From: Paenibacillus sp. FSL H8-0537
GTDB taxonomy: Bacteria; Bacillota; Bacilli; Paenibacillales; Paenibacillaceae
DNA: 64,000 nucleotides
Direction: 5' to 3'
NCBI RefSeq assembly: GCF_038051995.1
Contig: NZ_CP150290.1
Location: 15,001-79,000 of the forward strand
This document shows, piece after piece, positions 55,512 through 63,792 of this stretch (position 1 is the stretch's first letter; every line of letters begins with the position of its first letter). The notes beneath the pieces are model-generated. The model did not search any database and had not been told where the DNA came from. It was given only the letters and a program-made list of their open reading frames with translations. The position numbers and the translations under genes are program-made.

Positions 55512-55528
55512 CGTTAGGTTATATGACA
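55512..55528 (+). promoter_or_regulatory. GlnR-type site II of the second guanidine operon
   Basis: CGTTAGGTTATATGACA matches 9 of 10 core bases and is centred about +10, just downstream of the predicted start. Confidence 0.52.
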
Positions 55529-55566
55529 AATGAATATAGGTTTCCGTTGCAAAATATACTGGAAAC

Positions 55567-55706
55567 AAATCGCTGTCTAGGGTTCCGTTAGCTGCTGATG
55601 GGGTACGCCTCATCTGTTAATAGCTAAGTCTGGTCCGAGAGACGGCATGCAGTCGAATGCGAGTAATGCTGGCGCGAATCGCTGTATAACACGGAAGGAT
55701 AAAAGC
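55567..55706 (+). promoter_or_regulatory. Guanidine-I riboswitch (ykkC) before the guanidine degradation genes
   Basis: Blocks CTAGGGTTCCG (55577-55587), TCTGGTCCGAGAGAC (55629-55643) and ACACGGAAGGATAAAAGCC (55690-55708) are in the ykkC order. Guanidine binding is expected to turn the operon on. Together with the promoter and the two nitrogen-regulator-type sites it fills the 363-nt gap before the next gene. Confidence 0.95.
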
Positions 55707-55738
55707 CTGGGAGATCAAATCTCCCGGGCTTTTTTTAT
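55701..55738 (+). terminator. Expression-platform terminator of riboswitch 2
   Basis: AAAAGCCTGGGAGAT pairs with ATCTCCCGGGCTTTT over a short loop, followed by a T tract. Stem sequence is the same as at riboswitch 1. Confidence 0.9.
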
Positions 55739-55768
55739 TTATATTTACACGGGGAGGCGAAAGAGGGA

Positions 55769-56497
55769 ATGAGTGAAGAATGGAGCAAAACGATTGAAGC
55801 CGGAGGCAAGTGGTCGGGTGTTATTGGACGGGGGAAGCTTGTTCGTTTAACCGCCCTTGAAGGTGGGGCGAATGTGTCTGCCATGCTGTTCAGCGCTCAA
55901 GATTTGAATGAACGCTACAATATGCCAGATACACTCAAGGCGCAGCATACCTCACATCTAACGAAAGGGAATGTGCTGATGAGCGACAATGGACGTGCGA
56001 TGGTCAGTATTGTAGAGGATGGACTTGGCTGGCATGACCCGCTTGGCGGCTATACAAGCCGCGAGCTGACGGATGAGCGCTATGGCGCGACGACTTATCA
56101 GGCACTTCGAAATGGCTGGCTGCGAAGCGGGCAGGAAAATTTGGCGGTTGAGCTGGTGCGAAGCGGCATGGGTGTCAGGGATTTGATGCCGGTCATCAAC
56201 TGGTTTTCTAAAATCAGCTGCGATGAGCAGGGTGATATGCATTATGCCGAAAATCATTGCCTGGCAGGTGCTAGTGTGACGCTTCGAACAGAAATGGATG
56301 TGCTGCTGGTGCTGTCGAATACGCCTAATCCGCTTGATGCTAGAACGATTTATCCTTCGGTTCCGGTGGGGGTAGAAGTGTTCGCGGCTGAGACAGTAGA
56401 TCGAGAACATGACTATTGTGTAAATTATCGTGCGGAAAACCGCCGTGCGTTCGAAAATACGTGGGAATACAACCTTTTATGGGGAGGCGGATGGTGA
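55769..56497 (+). CDS. Urea-carboxylase-associated protein / carboxyguanidine deiminase subunit (first)
   Basis: A 242-aa DUF1989-family protein of the type always found with urea or guanidine carboxylase. Two such proteins together (CgdA and CgdB) are known to deiminate carboxyguanidine to allophanate. Visible conserved stretches are IGRGKLVRLTALEGGANVS near residue 19, MSDNGRAMVSIVEDGLGWHD and HYAENHCLAGASV. GGGGAGG lies some 15-20 nt upstream, with AGAGGGA closer to the ATG. It overlaps the next gene by 1 nt. Confidence 0.87.
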   Translation: MSEEWSKTIEAGGKWSGVIGRGKLVRLTALEGGANVSAMLFSAQDLNERYNMPDTLKAQHTSHLTKGNVLMSDNGRAMVSIVEDGLGWHDPLGGYTSRELTDERYGATTYQALRNGWLRSGQENLAVELVRSGMGVRDLMPVINWFSKISCDEQGDMHYAENHCLAGASVTLRTEMDVLLVLSNTPNPLDARTIYPSVPVGVEVFAAETVDREHDYCVNYRAENRRAFENTWEYNLLWGGGW

Positions 56498-57147
56498 TGG
56501 CAGCATTTAACTTGGTAGAAAGCTCGCGTAAGGCGGCGGAAGCTGTGTACAGTAAAACCATTTTGGCCGGCGATGGCTGGATGCATGATTTGCTGCCTGG
56601 ACAAGTGCTCAGAATTGTCGATCTCGAAGGTAATCAGGCGGCGGATACACTATTTTACGATGCGGATCAGCCGGAAGATCATTATAGCGCCATAGCAACG
56701 ATTGCAGGGCAAGCCAATGTGTATTTAACGGCAGGCTCGGTGCTGCGGGCAGAGTCGGGCAAGCCGCTCGTAACGATCGTTGCCGATACATGCGGACGCC
56801 ATGATACGATTGGCGGCTCCTGCTCTGCACAGAGCAACACGGTGAGATATGCCCATGAAAAACTGCATATGCACAACTGCCGCGATACGTTCATGCTCCA
56901 GCTGGCGAAACGGGAGGCTGGCTATACAAAGCGCGATTTGGCGCCTAATGTGAACTTTTTCATGAATGTGCCAGTAACAGCCGAGGGCGGCTTGCAGTTT
57001 GCGGACGGCGTATCCGCGCCTGGCTACTACGTAGAAATGCAATCGCATGGCAGGGTGACAGTGCTCATCAGCAACTGTCCGCAGTTGAACAATCCTTGCA
57101 ATGCCTATAACCCAACATCTGTGCAGGCACTAATCTGGAACGAATAA
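56497..57147 (+). CDS. Urea-carboxylase-associated protein / carboxyguanidine deiminase subunit (second)
   Basis: A 216-aa DUF1989 partner of the preceding protein. The LRIVDLEGNQAADTLFYDAD segment and the cysteine/histidine-rich DTCGRHDTIGGSCSA and HMHNCRD segments fit a metal-dependent deiminase. Start is ATG 56497, 9 nt after GGGGAGG, sharing a base with the previous stop (TGATG). A longer reading from 56416 is rejected. Confidence 0.87.
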   Translation: MAAFNLVESSRKAAEAVYSKTILAGDGWMHDLLPGQVLRIVDLEGNQAADTLFYDADQPEDHYSAIATIAGQANVYLTAGSVLRAESGKPLVTIVADTCGRHDTIGGSCSAQSNTVRYAHEKLHMHNCRDTFMLQLAKREAGYTKRDLAPNVNFFMNVPVTAEGGLQFADGVSAPGYYVEMQSHGRVTVLISNCPQLNNPCNAYNPTSVQALIWNE

Positions 57148-57170
57148 ATGAATGCGAAGGAGAGGTTGCT

Positions 57171-60100
57171 ATGTTTGCAAAGGTACTGATCGCAAATCGC
57201 GGCGCAATTGCCGTGAGAATCGAGCGCACGCTGCGCAAGCTAGGTGTTCAATCTGTCGCTGTCTATACGCAGGCGGATCAAGACAGCAGGCATGTCGATG
57301 ACGCCGATGAGGCGGTGTGGATCGGGGATGGGCCTGCCAAAGAAAGCTACTTGAATGCGGAGCTCATTCTTCAGACGGCGATAGCGTCAGGTGCGGAGGC
57401 GATTCATCCGGGCTATGGATTTTTGAGCGAAAATGCAGACTTTGCCCGTGCCTGTGCCGAACGCGGTATCGTATTCATCGGCCCGACCCCGGAGCAAATG
57501 GAGCAGTTTGGGCTTAAGCATTCCGCCAGAGAGCTGGCGCAGAAGGCTGGCGTGCCAATGCTGCCGGGAACCGACCTGATTGACAGTGTGGAGGAAGCAG
57601 TACTGCATGCACAGCAAATCGGATATCCGGTTATTCTGAAAAGCACGGCAGGCGGCGGCGGTATCGGCATGCGGGTGTGTGACGATGAGCAGGCGCTGCT
57701 TGCTGCCTATGAGGGTGTTCGTCATCTGGCGGAGACGAATTTCAAGAACGGCGGGATGTTTTTGGAAAAATACATCGCCAAGGCACGTCATGTCGAGGTG
57801 CAAATTTTCGGTAACAGCTACGGTGAGATTGTTGCACTTGGTGAACGGGATTGCTCCGTGCAGCGGCGCAATCAGAAGGTGTTGGAGGAAAGTCCGGCTC
57901 CCCATTTGCCCGCTGCCGTTCGCGCGGCCATGATGGAATCGGCAACGAGGCTTGCAGCCGAGGTGGGCTACCGCAGTGCGGGGACGGTGGAATATTTATA
58001 TGACCCCGAAACGGCTGCGTTTTATTTTCTCGAAGTGAACACACGGCTTCAGGTGGAGCATGGCGTGACGGAAGAGGTGCTTGGGCTCGATCTGGTGGAA
58101 TGGATGGTGCGGGAAGCGGCGGGTGAGCTGCGCGAGCTGCAATCATTAGTGGGGGAGCCGCAGGGACATAGCATTCAGGCTCGCATCTATGCGGAGGATT
58201 GCTTGCAGGGCTTCCGTCCAAGTGCGGGGCAGCTGGATCAAGCGAGATTTTCAGAGCAGGCGCGCAATGAAACATGGGTGAGGGACGGCATGACCATTAC
58301 GACGCTGTATGACCCGATGCTGGCAAAAATCATCGTGCATGGTGCGGATCGCGAGGATGCTCTGCGGAAGCTGGGTGGGGCGCTGGCGCAGACGCGGATG
58401 TACGGCCTGACGACGAATTTACAGTACGTGCAAGCGCTGCTTGCGGATGCAGCTTGCAAGGAGGGGCTTGTTTATACGCGGATGCTGGAGGATTTTGCGC
58501 CAGTTGAGCAAGCCATCGAGGTGCTGGACGGCGGCGTGCAGACGACGGTGCAGGATTGGCCCGGAAGAGTTGGACATTGGGATGTTGGTGTGCCGCCATG
58601 CGGACCGATGGACCCTTACTCGTTCCGCCTAGGCAACAAGCTGCTCGGCAATTCGGATCAGGCGGCGGGCCTTGAGCTGACGCTGCGTGGCGGTTCTTAT
58701 CGCTTCCGCGATGCGATGCGATTTTGCCTGACGGGTGCTGATATGCAGGCGAAGCTGGATGGCGAGCTTGTACCGCTGTATGCGCCTTTACTGGCGAAGG
58801 CGGGGCAGGTGCTCAGCTTCGGCGAGGCAGCCGCTGGGCTGCGGACGTATTTGCAGATTGCAGGCGGGCTGGATATGCCGCTCATTCTGGGCAGTGCCGC
58901 AACGTTTACGCTGGGCGGCTTTGGCGGTCATGGCGGCCGGGCGCTGCGAGCTGGTGATGTGCTGAGAGTTCACGGTGCTGGCAGCACGCTATCTCATGAA
59001 ATAGCGGTCTCTGAACGACTGCCGAAACAGCAATCTGAACAGCAATCTGAGCAGCTTTCTGAACAACGTTCGGAGCTGCCGCGAGACGGTTTATCCGTAC
59101 CGTTGGCAGAGGGGCTTCCTCCTGCTTACCGTCCGGCTATTGGGAGACAATGGACGATTGGTGTCATACCGGGACCGCATTGTACAGAGGAATTTTTGCG
59201 GCCGGAGTATTTAAAGCAATTAACCGATACGCAGTGGGAGGTTCACTTTAACAGCTCCCGTACAGGAGTGCGTTTAATTGGTCCTGCGCCGCTTTGGACT
59301 AGAGAGGATGGCGGAGAAGCGGGGCTGCATCCTTCGAATATTCACGACAATGCCTATGCTGTGGGAACGCTTGATTTGACGGGCGATATGCCGATTCTGC
59401 TGGGGCCCGATGGCCCGAGCCTGGGTGGTTTCGTATGCCCGGTCACGACGGCTTCCGCTGAGTTTTGGAAGCTGGGGCAGCTGCATCCCGGCGACAAGGT
59501 TTATTTTCAGCTATTGACGCTTGAAGAGGCTGATGCGCTGCGCGATGCGCAGGAAGCTAATTTGCGGGCGCTGGGTGAAGGAGACACGGCGTTTCTGCAA
59601 GAGCTGACGCTTCCTGAGCCTAGGAAGCAGTTGCTTTCTCCATCCTATCCGCTGCTCGTTAGCGAGGAGGCGGGGCGGCGGTTTCCTATCTCCATTCGGT
59701 GCAGCGGGGATGAAAATTTGCTCGTGGAATATGGCGAGCTGAAGCTGGACATTTTGCTCCGTTTTCAGGTGCATGTGCTGATGGAGGCGATTCGGGCGGA
59801 TGCTTCGCTTCCTGTACTCGATCTGACGCCGGGCATTCGCTCGCTGCAGGTGCATATCGATCGCACTCGCATCACGGCCTACGATGCTTGCCGCCGCTTG
59901 CTGGAGCTGGATAGCGCGCTGCCGCCGCTTGAAACCATTGAAGTTCCGTCGCGAATTGTCCGGCTCCCGCTTTCGTGGGATGATCCGTCCACGCAGCTGG
60001 CGATAGACCGCTATCAGCAAACGGTGCGTCCGGATGCTCCTTGGTGCCCAAGCAATATAGAGTTCATTCGGCGCATCAATGGTTTGGATGGTAGGCAGGA

Positions 60101-60920
60101 TGTGCAGCGAATCGTTTTCGATGCCAGTTATCTTGTGCTAGGTTTGGGCGATGTGTATTTGGGCGCACCTGTTGCGACGCCAATTGATCCGCGGCATCGT
60201 CTGGTGACGACTAAATATAATCCGGCGCGAACGTGGACGCCTGAAAATGCCGTCGGAATTGGCGGAGCTTACATGTGTGTCTATGGCATGGAAGGGCCGG
60301 GCGGCTATCAATTTGTTGGGCGCACGATTCAAATGTGGAACAAGCTGCGAACGACGAAGAGCTTTACGGCGGGCAAGCCGTGGCTGCTGCGGTTTTTTGA
60401 CCAAATTCAGTTTTATCCGGTTGCTGCGGATGAGTTGTTGAAGATGCGTGAAGACTTTCCACGCGGGCGCTTTGATGTCGAAATTACGGAGACAACCTTC
60501 GAGCTGAAAGACTATTTGGCGTTTCTCGCTTCTATTGAACAAGATGCGGAGTCGTTCCGTGCTACCCAGCAGGCTGCGTTCAAGGCCGAGCGCAAGAGCT
60601 GGAAGGCGCTAGGGCTTGCGGAATATGTCTCCGAGCAGGATGGCGCGGCTCAAAGCGAAGAAGAGGAGCTGCCTGCTGGGGCGGAGGCCATTCGCTGCAA
60701 TATGCCGGGAAGTGTGTGGAAGGTGCTTGTACAGCCGGGCGCTCGAGTGAAAAAGGGCGATACGCTTATTATTGTAGAAAGCATGAAAATGGAGTTTTCC
60801 CAGCAGGCATCCTGTGATGGGGTTGTTGCCTCGATCTATGTCAAGCCTGGTGATGAGGTTCATACCGGCCAGCTTGTTGCTGGCATTATGCAAGTCCAGA
60901 AAGAGGTGTCGCTCGTATGA
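57171..60920 (+). CDS. Biotin-dependent guanidine/urea carboxylase
   Basis: A 1249-aa multidomain carboxylase. Biotin carboxylase domain first (residues about 1-450; FAKVLIANRGAIAVRIER, HPGYGFLSENADFARAC, EVNTRLQVEHGVTE), then KipA/AHS2-like (about 465-800) and KipI/AHS1-like (about 830-1100) carboxyltransferase halves, then a biotinyl domain with the VESMKMEF motif (biotinylated Lys1206). It uses ATP and bicarbonate. The riboswitch and the two deiminase-type genes point to guanidine rather than urea. A Gln/Ser/Glu-rich insert of near-repeats (about residues 619-636) sits between domains. AGGAGAGG lies upstream. Confidence 0.9.
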   Translation: MFAKVLIANRGAIAVRIERTLRKLGVQSVAVYTQADQDSRHVDDADEAVWIGDGPAKESYLNAELILQTAIASGAEAIHPGYGFLSENADFARACAERGIVFIGPTPEQMEQFGLKHSARELAQKAGVPMLPGTDLIDSVEEAVLHAQQIGYPVILKSTAGGGGIGMRVCDDEQALLAAYEGVRHLAETNFKNGGMFLEKYIAKARHVEVQIFGNSYGEIVALGERDCSVQRRNQKVLEESPAPHLPAAVRAAMMESATRLAAEVGYRSAGTVEYLYDPETAAFYFLEVNTRLQVEHGVTEEVLGLDLVEWMVREAAGELRELQSLVGEPQGHSIQARIYAEDCLQGFRPSAGQLDQARFSEQARNETWVRDGMTITTLYDPMLAKIIVHGADREDALRKLGGALAQTRMYGLTTNLQYVQALLADAACKEGLVYTRMLEDFAPVEQAIEVLDGGVQTTVQDWPGRVGHWDVGVPPCGPMDPYSFRLGNKLLGNSDQAAGLELTLRGGSYRFRDAMRFCLTGADMQAKLDGELVPLYAPLLAKAGQVLSFGEAAAGLRTYLQIAGGLDMPLILGSAATFTLGGFGGHGGRALRAGDVLRVHGAGSTLSHEIAVSERLPKQQSEQQSEQLSEQRSELPRDGLSVPLAEGLPPAYRPAIGRQWTIGVIPGPHCTEEFLRPEYLKQLTDTQWEVHFNSSRTGVRLIGPAPLWTREDGGEAGLHPSNIHDNAYAVGTLDLTGDMPILLGPDGPSLGGFVCPVTTASAEFWKLGQLHPGDKVYFQLLTLEEADALRDAQEANLRALGEGDTAFLQELTLPEPRKQLLSPSYPLLVSEEAGRRFPISIRCSGDENLLVEYGELKLDILLRFQVHVLMEAIRADASLPVLDLTPGIRSLQVHIDRTRITAYDACRRLLELDSALPPLETIEVPSRIVRLPLSWDDPSTQLAIDRYQQTVRPDAPWCPSNIEFIRRINGLDGRQDVQRIVFDASYLVLGLGDVYLGAPVATPIDPRHRLVTTKYNPARTWTPENAVGIGGAYMCVYGMEGPGGYQFVGRTIQMWNKLRTTKSFTAGKPWLLRFFDQIQFYPVAADELLKMREDFPRGRFDVEITETTFELKDYLAFLASIEQDAESFRATQQAAFKAERKSWKALGLAEYVSEQDGAAQSEEEELPAGAEAIRCNMPGSVWKVLVQPGARVKKGDTLIIVESMKMEFSQQASCDGVVASIYVKPGDEVHTGQLVAGIMQVQKEVSLV

Positions 60921-62752
60921 CGGCTGTTACTTTTCCTGAAGTGCTCACGATGCAGTGGCTGCGTGAAAAATATACCACCAAGCAGCTTGCGCCTGAGGCG
61001 GTTATTGAAGAAATCATCAGCCGTTCCGAGCGAGATGCGGCTATGAATATCTGGATTACGCCGCCTTCTCTTATGCAGCTGCGCCCTTATCTGGAGCGGC
61101 TCGCGCTGCTTGATCCGGCACAAACGCCGCTCTGGGGCATCCCTTTCGCAGTCAAGGACAATATCGACGTTGCGGGCTTTCCGACAACGGCAGCTTGTGC
61201 GGAATTTGCCTATACGCCAGGCGAGAACGCCACTGTAGTGGAGCGTTTGGTTCAGGCGGGGGCTATCCCGCTAGGCAAAACCAACCTCGACCAATTTGCC
61301 ACCGGCTTGGTCGGCATGAGAAGCCCTTACGGCGAGGCGCATAATGCTTTGCGCCCCGAGCTGATCAGCGGCGGCTCGAGCTCCGGCTCGGCTGTCGCTG
61401 TTGCCCGCGGCCAAGCGGTATTCTCGCTTGGCACAGACACCGCTGGCTCCGGCCGTGTGCCTGCCGCGCTGAACGGGCTTGTCGGCTTTAAGCCGACCCT
61501 TGGCGCGTGGCCGACTAAGGGCGTCGTGCCTGCCTGCGCCAGTCTGGACTGTGTGACGGTATTCGCCCACAGTATAGATGATGCGCTCGCCGTGGACAGC
61601 TCCGCTCGCGGCCTGGATCCTGCCGATCCATGGTCAAGGGACGTTGTACGCTCTGCCAGTGGTCTGCCGTCCAAGCTGTATTTGCCTCAGGAACGTCCAG
61701 CCTTTTACGGACCATTCGCTGACGAATATGCCCGGGCATGGGAGGGCTCAATTCAGCAATTGCAAGCGCTTGGGATCTCCATTGAATATGTGGATTGCAG
61801 CTTGTTTGCAGAAGCGGCAGCTGAGTTGTATGAAGGTCCTTGGGTAGCGGAGCGCTGGGCTGATCTGAGCGAATTTATCGAAAGCCACCCTGGGGCTTTA
61901 GTGCCTGCAACGGAGCAGGTGCTTCGTTCGGGAGCGGCAGAGCGCCATACGGCAGCTTCTGTATTTGCTTCCATGCATCGCTTGCAGGCTTTCAAGCTGG
62001 CGGCGAAATTCCTGCTCGGTGATGCGGTGCTGGTAATGCCGACCTGTGGCGGAACGTGGACGCGGGAGCAGGTTCGCGAGCAGCCGATACAGACGAATAC
62101 GGCAATGGGAGCTTATACAAACCATTGCAATTTGCTTGATTTGAGCGCGGTTGCCCTTCCTTCGGGAGAGGCGGCGGAAAGGCTTCCTTTTGGCATAACG
62201 CTGTTCGCTTTAGCAGATCAAGAGCATTTGCTTGAAGGCTTGGGAAGATTGTATGCCGACCGGACAATGGAGTCTAGGTCGTCGGAACGAGCGAAATGCA
62301 GTCTGAATAACGCTATTGCAAAGGTGTCATCTGAAGCATCTGAAGCATTCGACTCCGATCAGACGACGCTCGTCGCTGTGTGTGGTCTCCATATGCGCGG
62401 ATTTGCTTTGGAGCAGCAAATGCTCGCCTTCGAAGCGAGCTTTGTCAGGGAAGCGAACACGGCGGCTAAGTACGAGCTGATCAAGCTCGATACGACGCCT
62501 GCAAAGCCTGGCATGATCAAGCTGGAGCAGGGCGGTGCATCGGTCGCGGTGGAGCTTTGGCGAATGCCGCTTTCGCGTTTCGGTGCGTTTGCAGCCCTTA
62601 TACCGGCACCTCTGGGGATAGGGAAAGTGGAGCTGGAAGGTGGTGAAGAGGTGCCAGGCTTCATCTGTGAAGGTTATGCTCTTGAGCGGGCGGAGCGGAT
62701 TTCTGAGTATGGCGGCTGGAGGGAATATCGGCGAGCAATGAGTCTAATGTAA
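60917..62752 (+). CDS. atzF: Allophanate hydrolase
   Basis: A 611-aa amidase-signature enzyme splitting allophanate into CO2 and two ammonia. The catalytic triad is visible: Lys80 (AVKDNIDVAG), cis-Ser154 (SGGSSSGSAV) and nucleophile Ser178 (DTAGSGRVPA). The C-terminal domain (about residues 470-611, PGMIKLEQGGASVAVELWRM, GFICEGYALE) is the small AtzF-type domain. It overlaps the carboxylase gene by 4 nt (ATGA). A nitrogen-regulator-type box overlaps its stop codon. Confidence 0.92.
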   Translation: MTAVTFPEVLTMQWLREKYTTKQLAPEAVIEEIISRSERDAAMNIWITPPSLMQLRPYLERLALLDPAQTPLWGIPFAVKDNIDVAGFPTTAACAEFAYTPGENATVVERLVQAGAIPLGKTNLDQFATGLVGMRSPYGEAHNALRPELISGGSSSGSAVAVARGQAVFSLGTDTAGSGRVPAALNGLVGFKPTLGAWPTKGVVPACASLDCVTVFAHSIDDALAVDSSARGLDPADPWSRDVVRSASGLPSKLYLPQERPAFYGPFADEYARAWEGSIQQLQALGISIEYVDCSLFAEAAAELYEGPWVAERWADLSEFIESHPGALVPATEQVLRSGAAERHTAASVFASMHRLQAFKLAAKFLLGDAVLVMPTCGGTWTREQVREQPIQTNTAMGAYTNHCNLLDLSAVALPSGEAAERLPFGITLFALADQEHLLEGLGRLYADRTMESRSSERAKCSLNNAIAKVSSEASEAFDSDQTTLVAVCGLHMRGFALEQQMLAFEASFVREANTAAKYELIKLDTTPAKPGMIKLEQGGASVAVELWRMPLSRFGAFAALIPAPLGIGKVELEGGEEVPGFICEGYALERAERISEYGGWREYRRAMSLM

Positions 62753-62764
62753 ATAAACCTAACA
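62748..62764 (+). promoter_or_regulatory. GlnR-type site I of the ATPase promoter
   Basis: TGTAAATAAACCTAACA has the full core and is centred 15 bp before the -35 element, about 51 bp before the predicted start. It overlaps the allophanate hydrolase stop codon. Confidence 0.62.
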
Positions 62765-62770
62765 TATAAA

Positions 62771-62800
62771 TTGACAAACCATAAAAAATTACGGTATTCT
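62771..62800 (+). promoter_or_regulatory. Sigma-A promoter of the ATPase gene
   Basis: TTGACA (62771-62776), 18 bp, TATTCT (62795-62800). Predicted start near 62807. Confidence 0.7.
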
Positions 62801-62809
62801 AATTGAAAT

Positions 62810-62826
62810 TGTTAGATTATCTAACA
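62810..62826 (+). promoter_or_regulatory. GlnR-type site II of the ATPase promoter
   Basis: TGTTAGATTATCTAACA is a perfect match to all 17 consensus positions and a perfect palindrome, centred near +11. Confidence 0.75.
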
Positions 62827-62924
62827 AAAGGGACGGCGGCTTAGCTAAATTCGCTGCCAGCCCGCTTGCTGGAATGTAAGCGGAGCAGGCGGCGCAAATT
62901 GAACGCTTTTGGAGGCGATCATAG

Positions 62925-63767
62925 TTGAATACAGCGACGGTAACAGCAAAGGAACAGCCGCAGGGGAAGGCACTGGCGCAAAAAGCGGAAGCTGCCGCTC
63001 CGGCAGCTGGCAGCGGAACGATTGAAATTCGCGATCTGCATAAGGTATACGAGACGAGAAAAAGCAGCTTTGAAGCGCTGCGCGATATTCAGCTCACCAT
63101 CGGCTCCAATGAATTTTTAACGATACTTGGCCCGTCCGGCTGCGGCAAATCTACGCTGCTTCGCATGGTCGCCGGGCTTGATGAGCCTTCGAGCGGCATG
63201 CTTGCCTTGGATGGAGAAGAAATCGTCGGCCCGGGCGCTGAGCGAGGCATGGTATTTCAGGGCTATACGCTGTTTCCGTGGCTGACGGTGCGTGAAAATA
63301 TTGAATATGGTCTCAAGCTGCAAGGGATACCAACACTTGCACGCCGTGCCATCTCCAATTATTGGCTCAAAATCATTCGTCTTGAGCGATTCGACAAGAC
63401 TTATCCAAAGCAGCTTTCTGGGGGCATGAAGCAGCGGGTTGCCATTGCCAGAGCGCTTGCCAATCGTCCAAAGGTACTGCTGATGGATGAGCCATTTGGC
63501 GCCTTGGATGCCCAGACAAAGCTGGAGATGCAGGAGATGCTGCTGGATGTGTGGCAAAAGGAGAAAACCACCGTGCTTTTCATTACGCACGATATTGATG
63601 AAGCGATCTTTCTGTCGCAGCGCATTGTCGTAATGGGGGCTGGCCCAGGGCGGATTTTAAAGCAATTTGAAGTGAATTTGCCTGCAGAGCGCTCGCCGGA
63701 GGTACGTGAGCACAAAGCGTTTTTAGCTTTAAAGCGGGAGCTTGCCGAACTGCTGAAGCATGATTGA
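62925..63767 (+). CDS. SsuB/TauB-type ABC transporter ATPase
   Basis: A 280-aa ATPase. Walker A GPSGCGKST near residue 69, signature LSGGMKQRVAIARAL, Walker B VLLMDEPFGALD, and the H-loop ITHDIDEAIF. An Ala/Lys/Gln-rich 35-residue N-terminal extension precedes the domain. It starts at TTG with GGAGGCG upstream. It is the type that would pair with the binding protein and permease at 51610-53432, and its promoter has the same two-site layout, but no riboswitch is seen in its 172-nt leader. Confidence 0.88.
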   Translation: MNTATVTAKEQPQGKALAQKAEAAAPAAGSGTIEIRDLHKVYETRKSSFEALRDIQLTIGSNEFLTILGPSGCGKSTLLRMVAGLDEPSSGMLALDGEEIVGPGAERGMVFQGYTLFPWLTVRENIEYGLKLQGIPTLARRAISNYWLKIIRLERFDKTYPKQLSGGMKQRVAIARALANRPKVLLMDEPFGALDAQTKLEMQEMLLDVWQKEKTTVLFITHDIDEAIFLSQRIVVMGAGPGRILKQFEVNLPAERSPEVREHKAFLALKRELAELLKHD

Positions 63768-63792
63768 TTTATTTTTAAAGGAGGAGTTAATG

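Noticed and set aside
59024..59080. CRISPR-like array in the repeated segment
   Set aside because: Units are 12 nt, in frame with a coding sequence and without spacers; no cas genes occur anywhere in the window.
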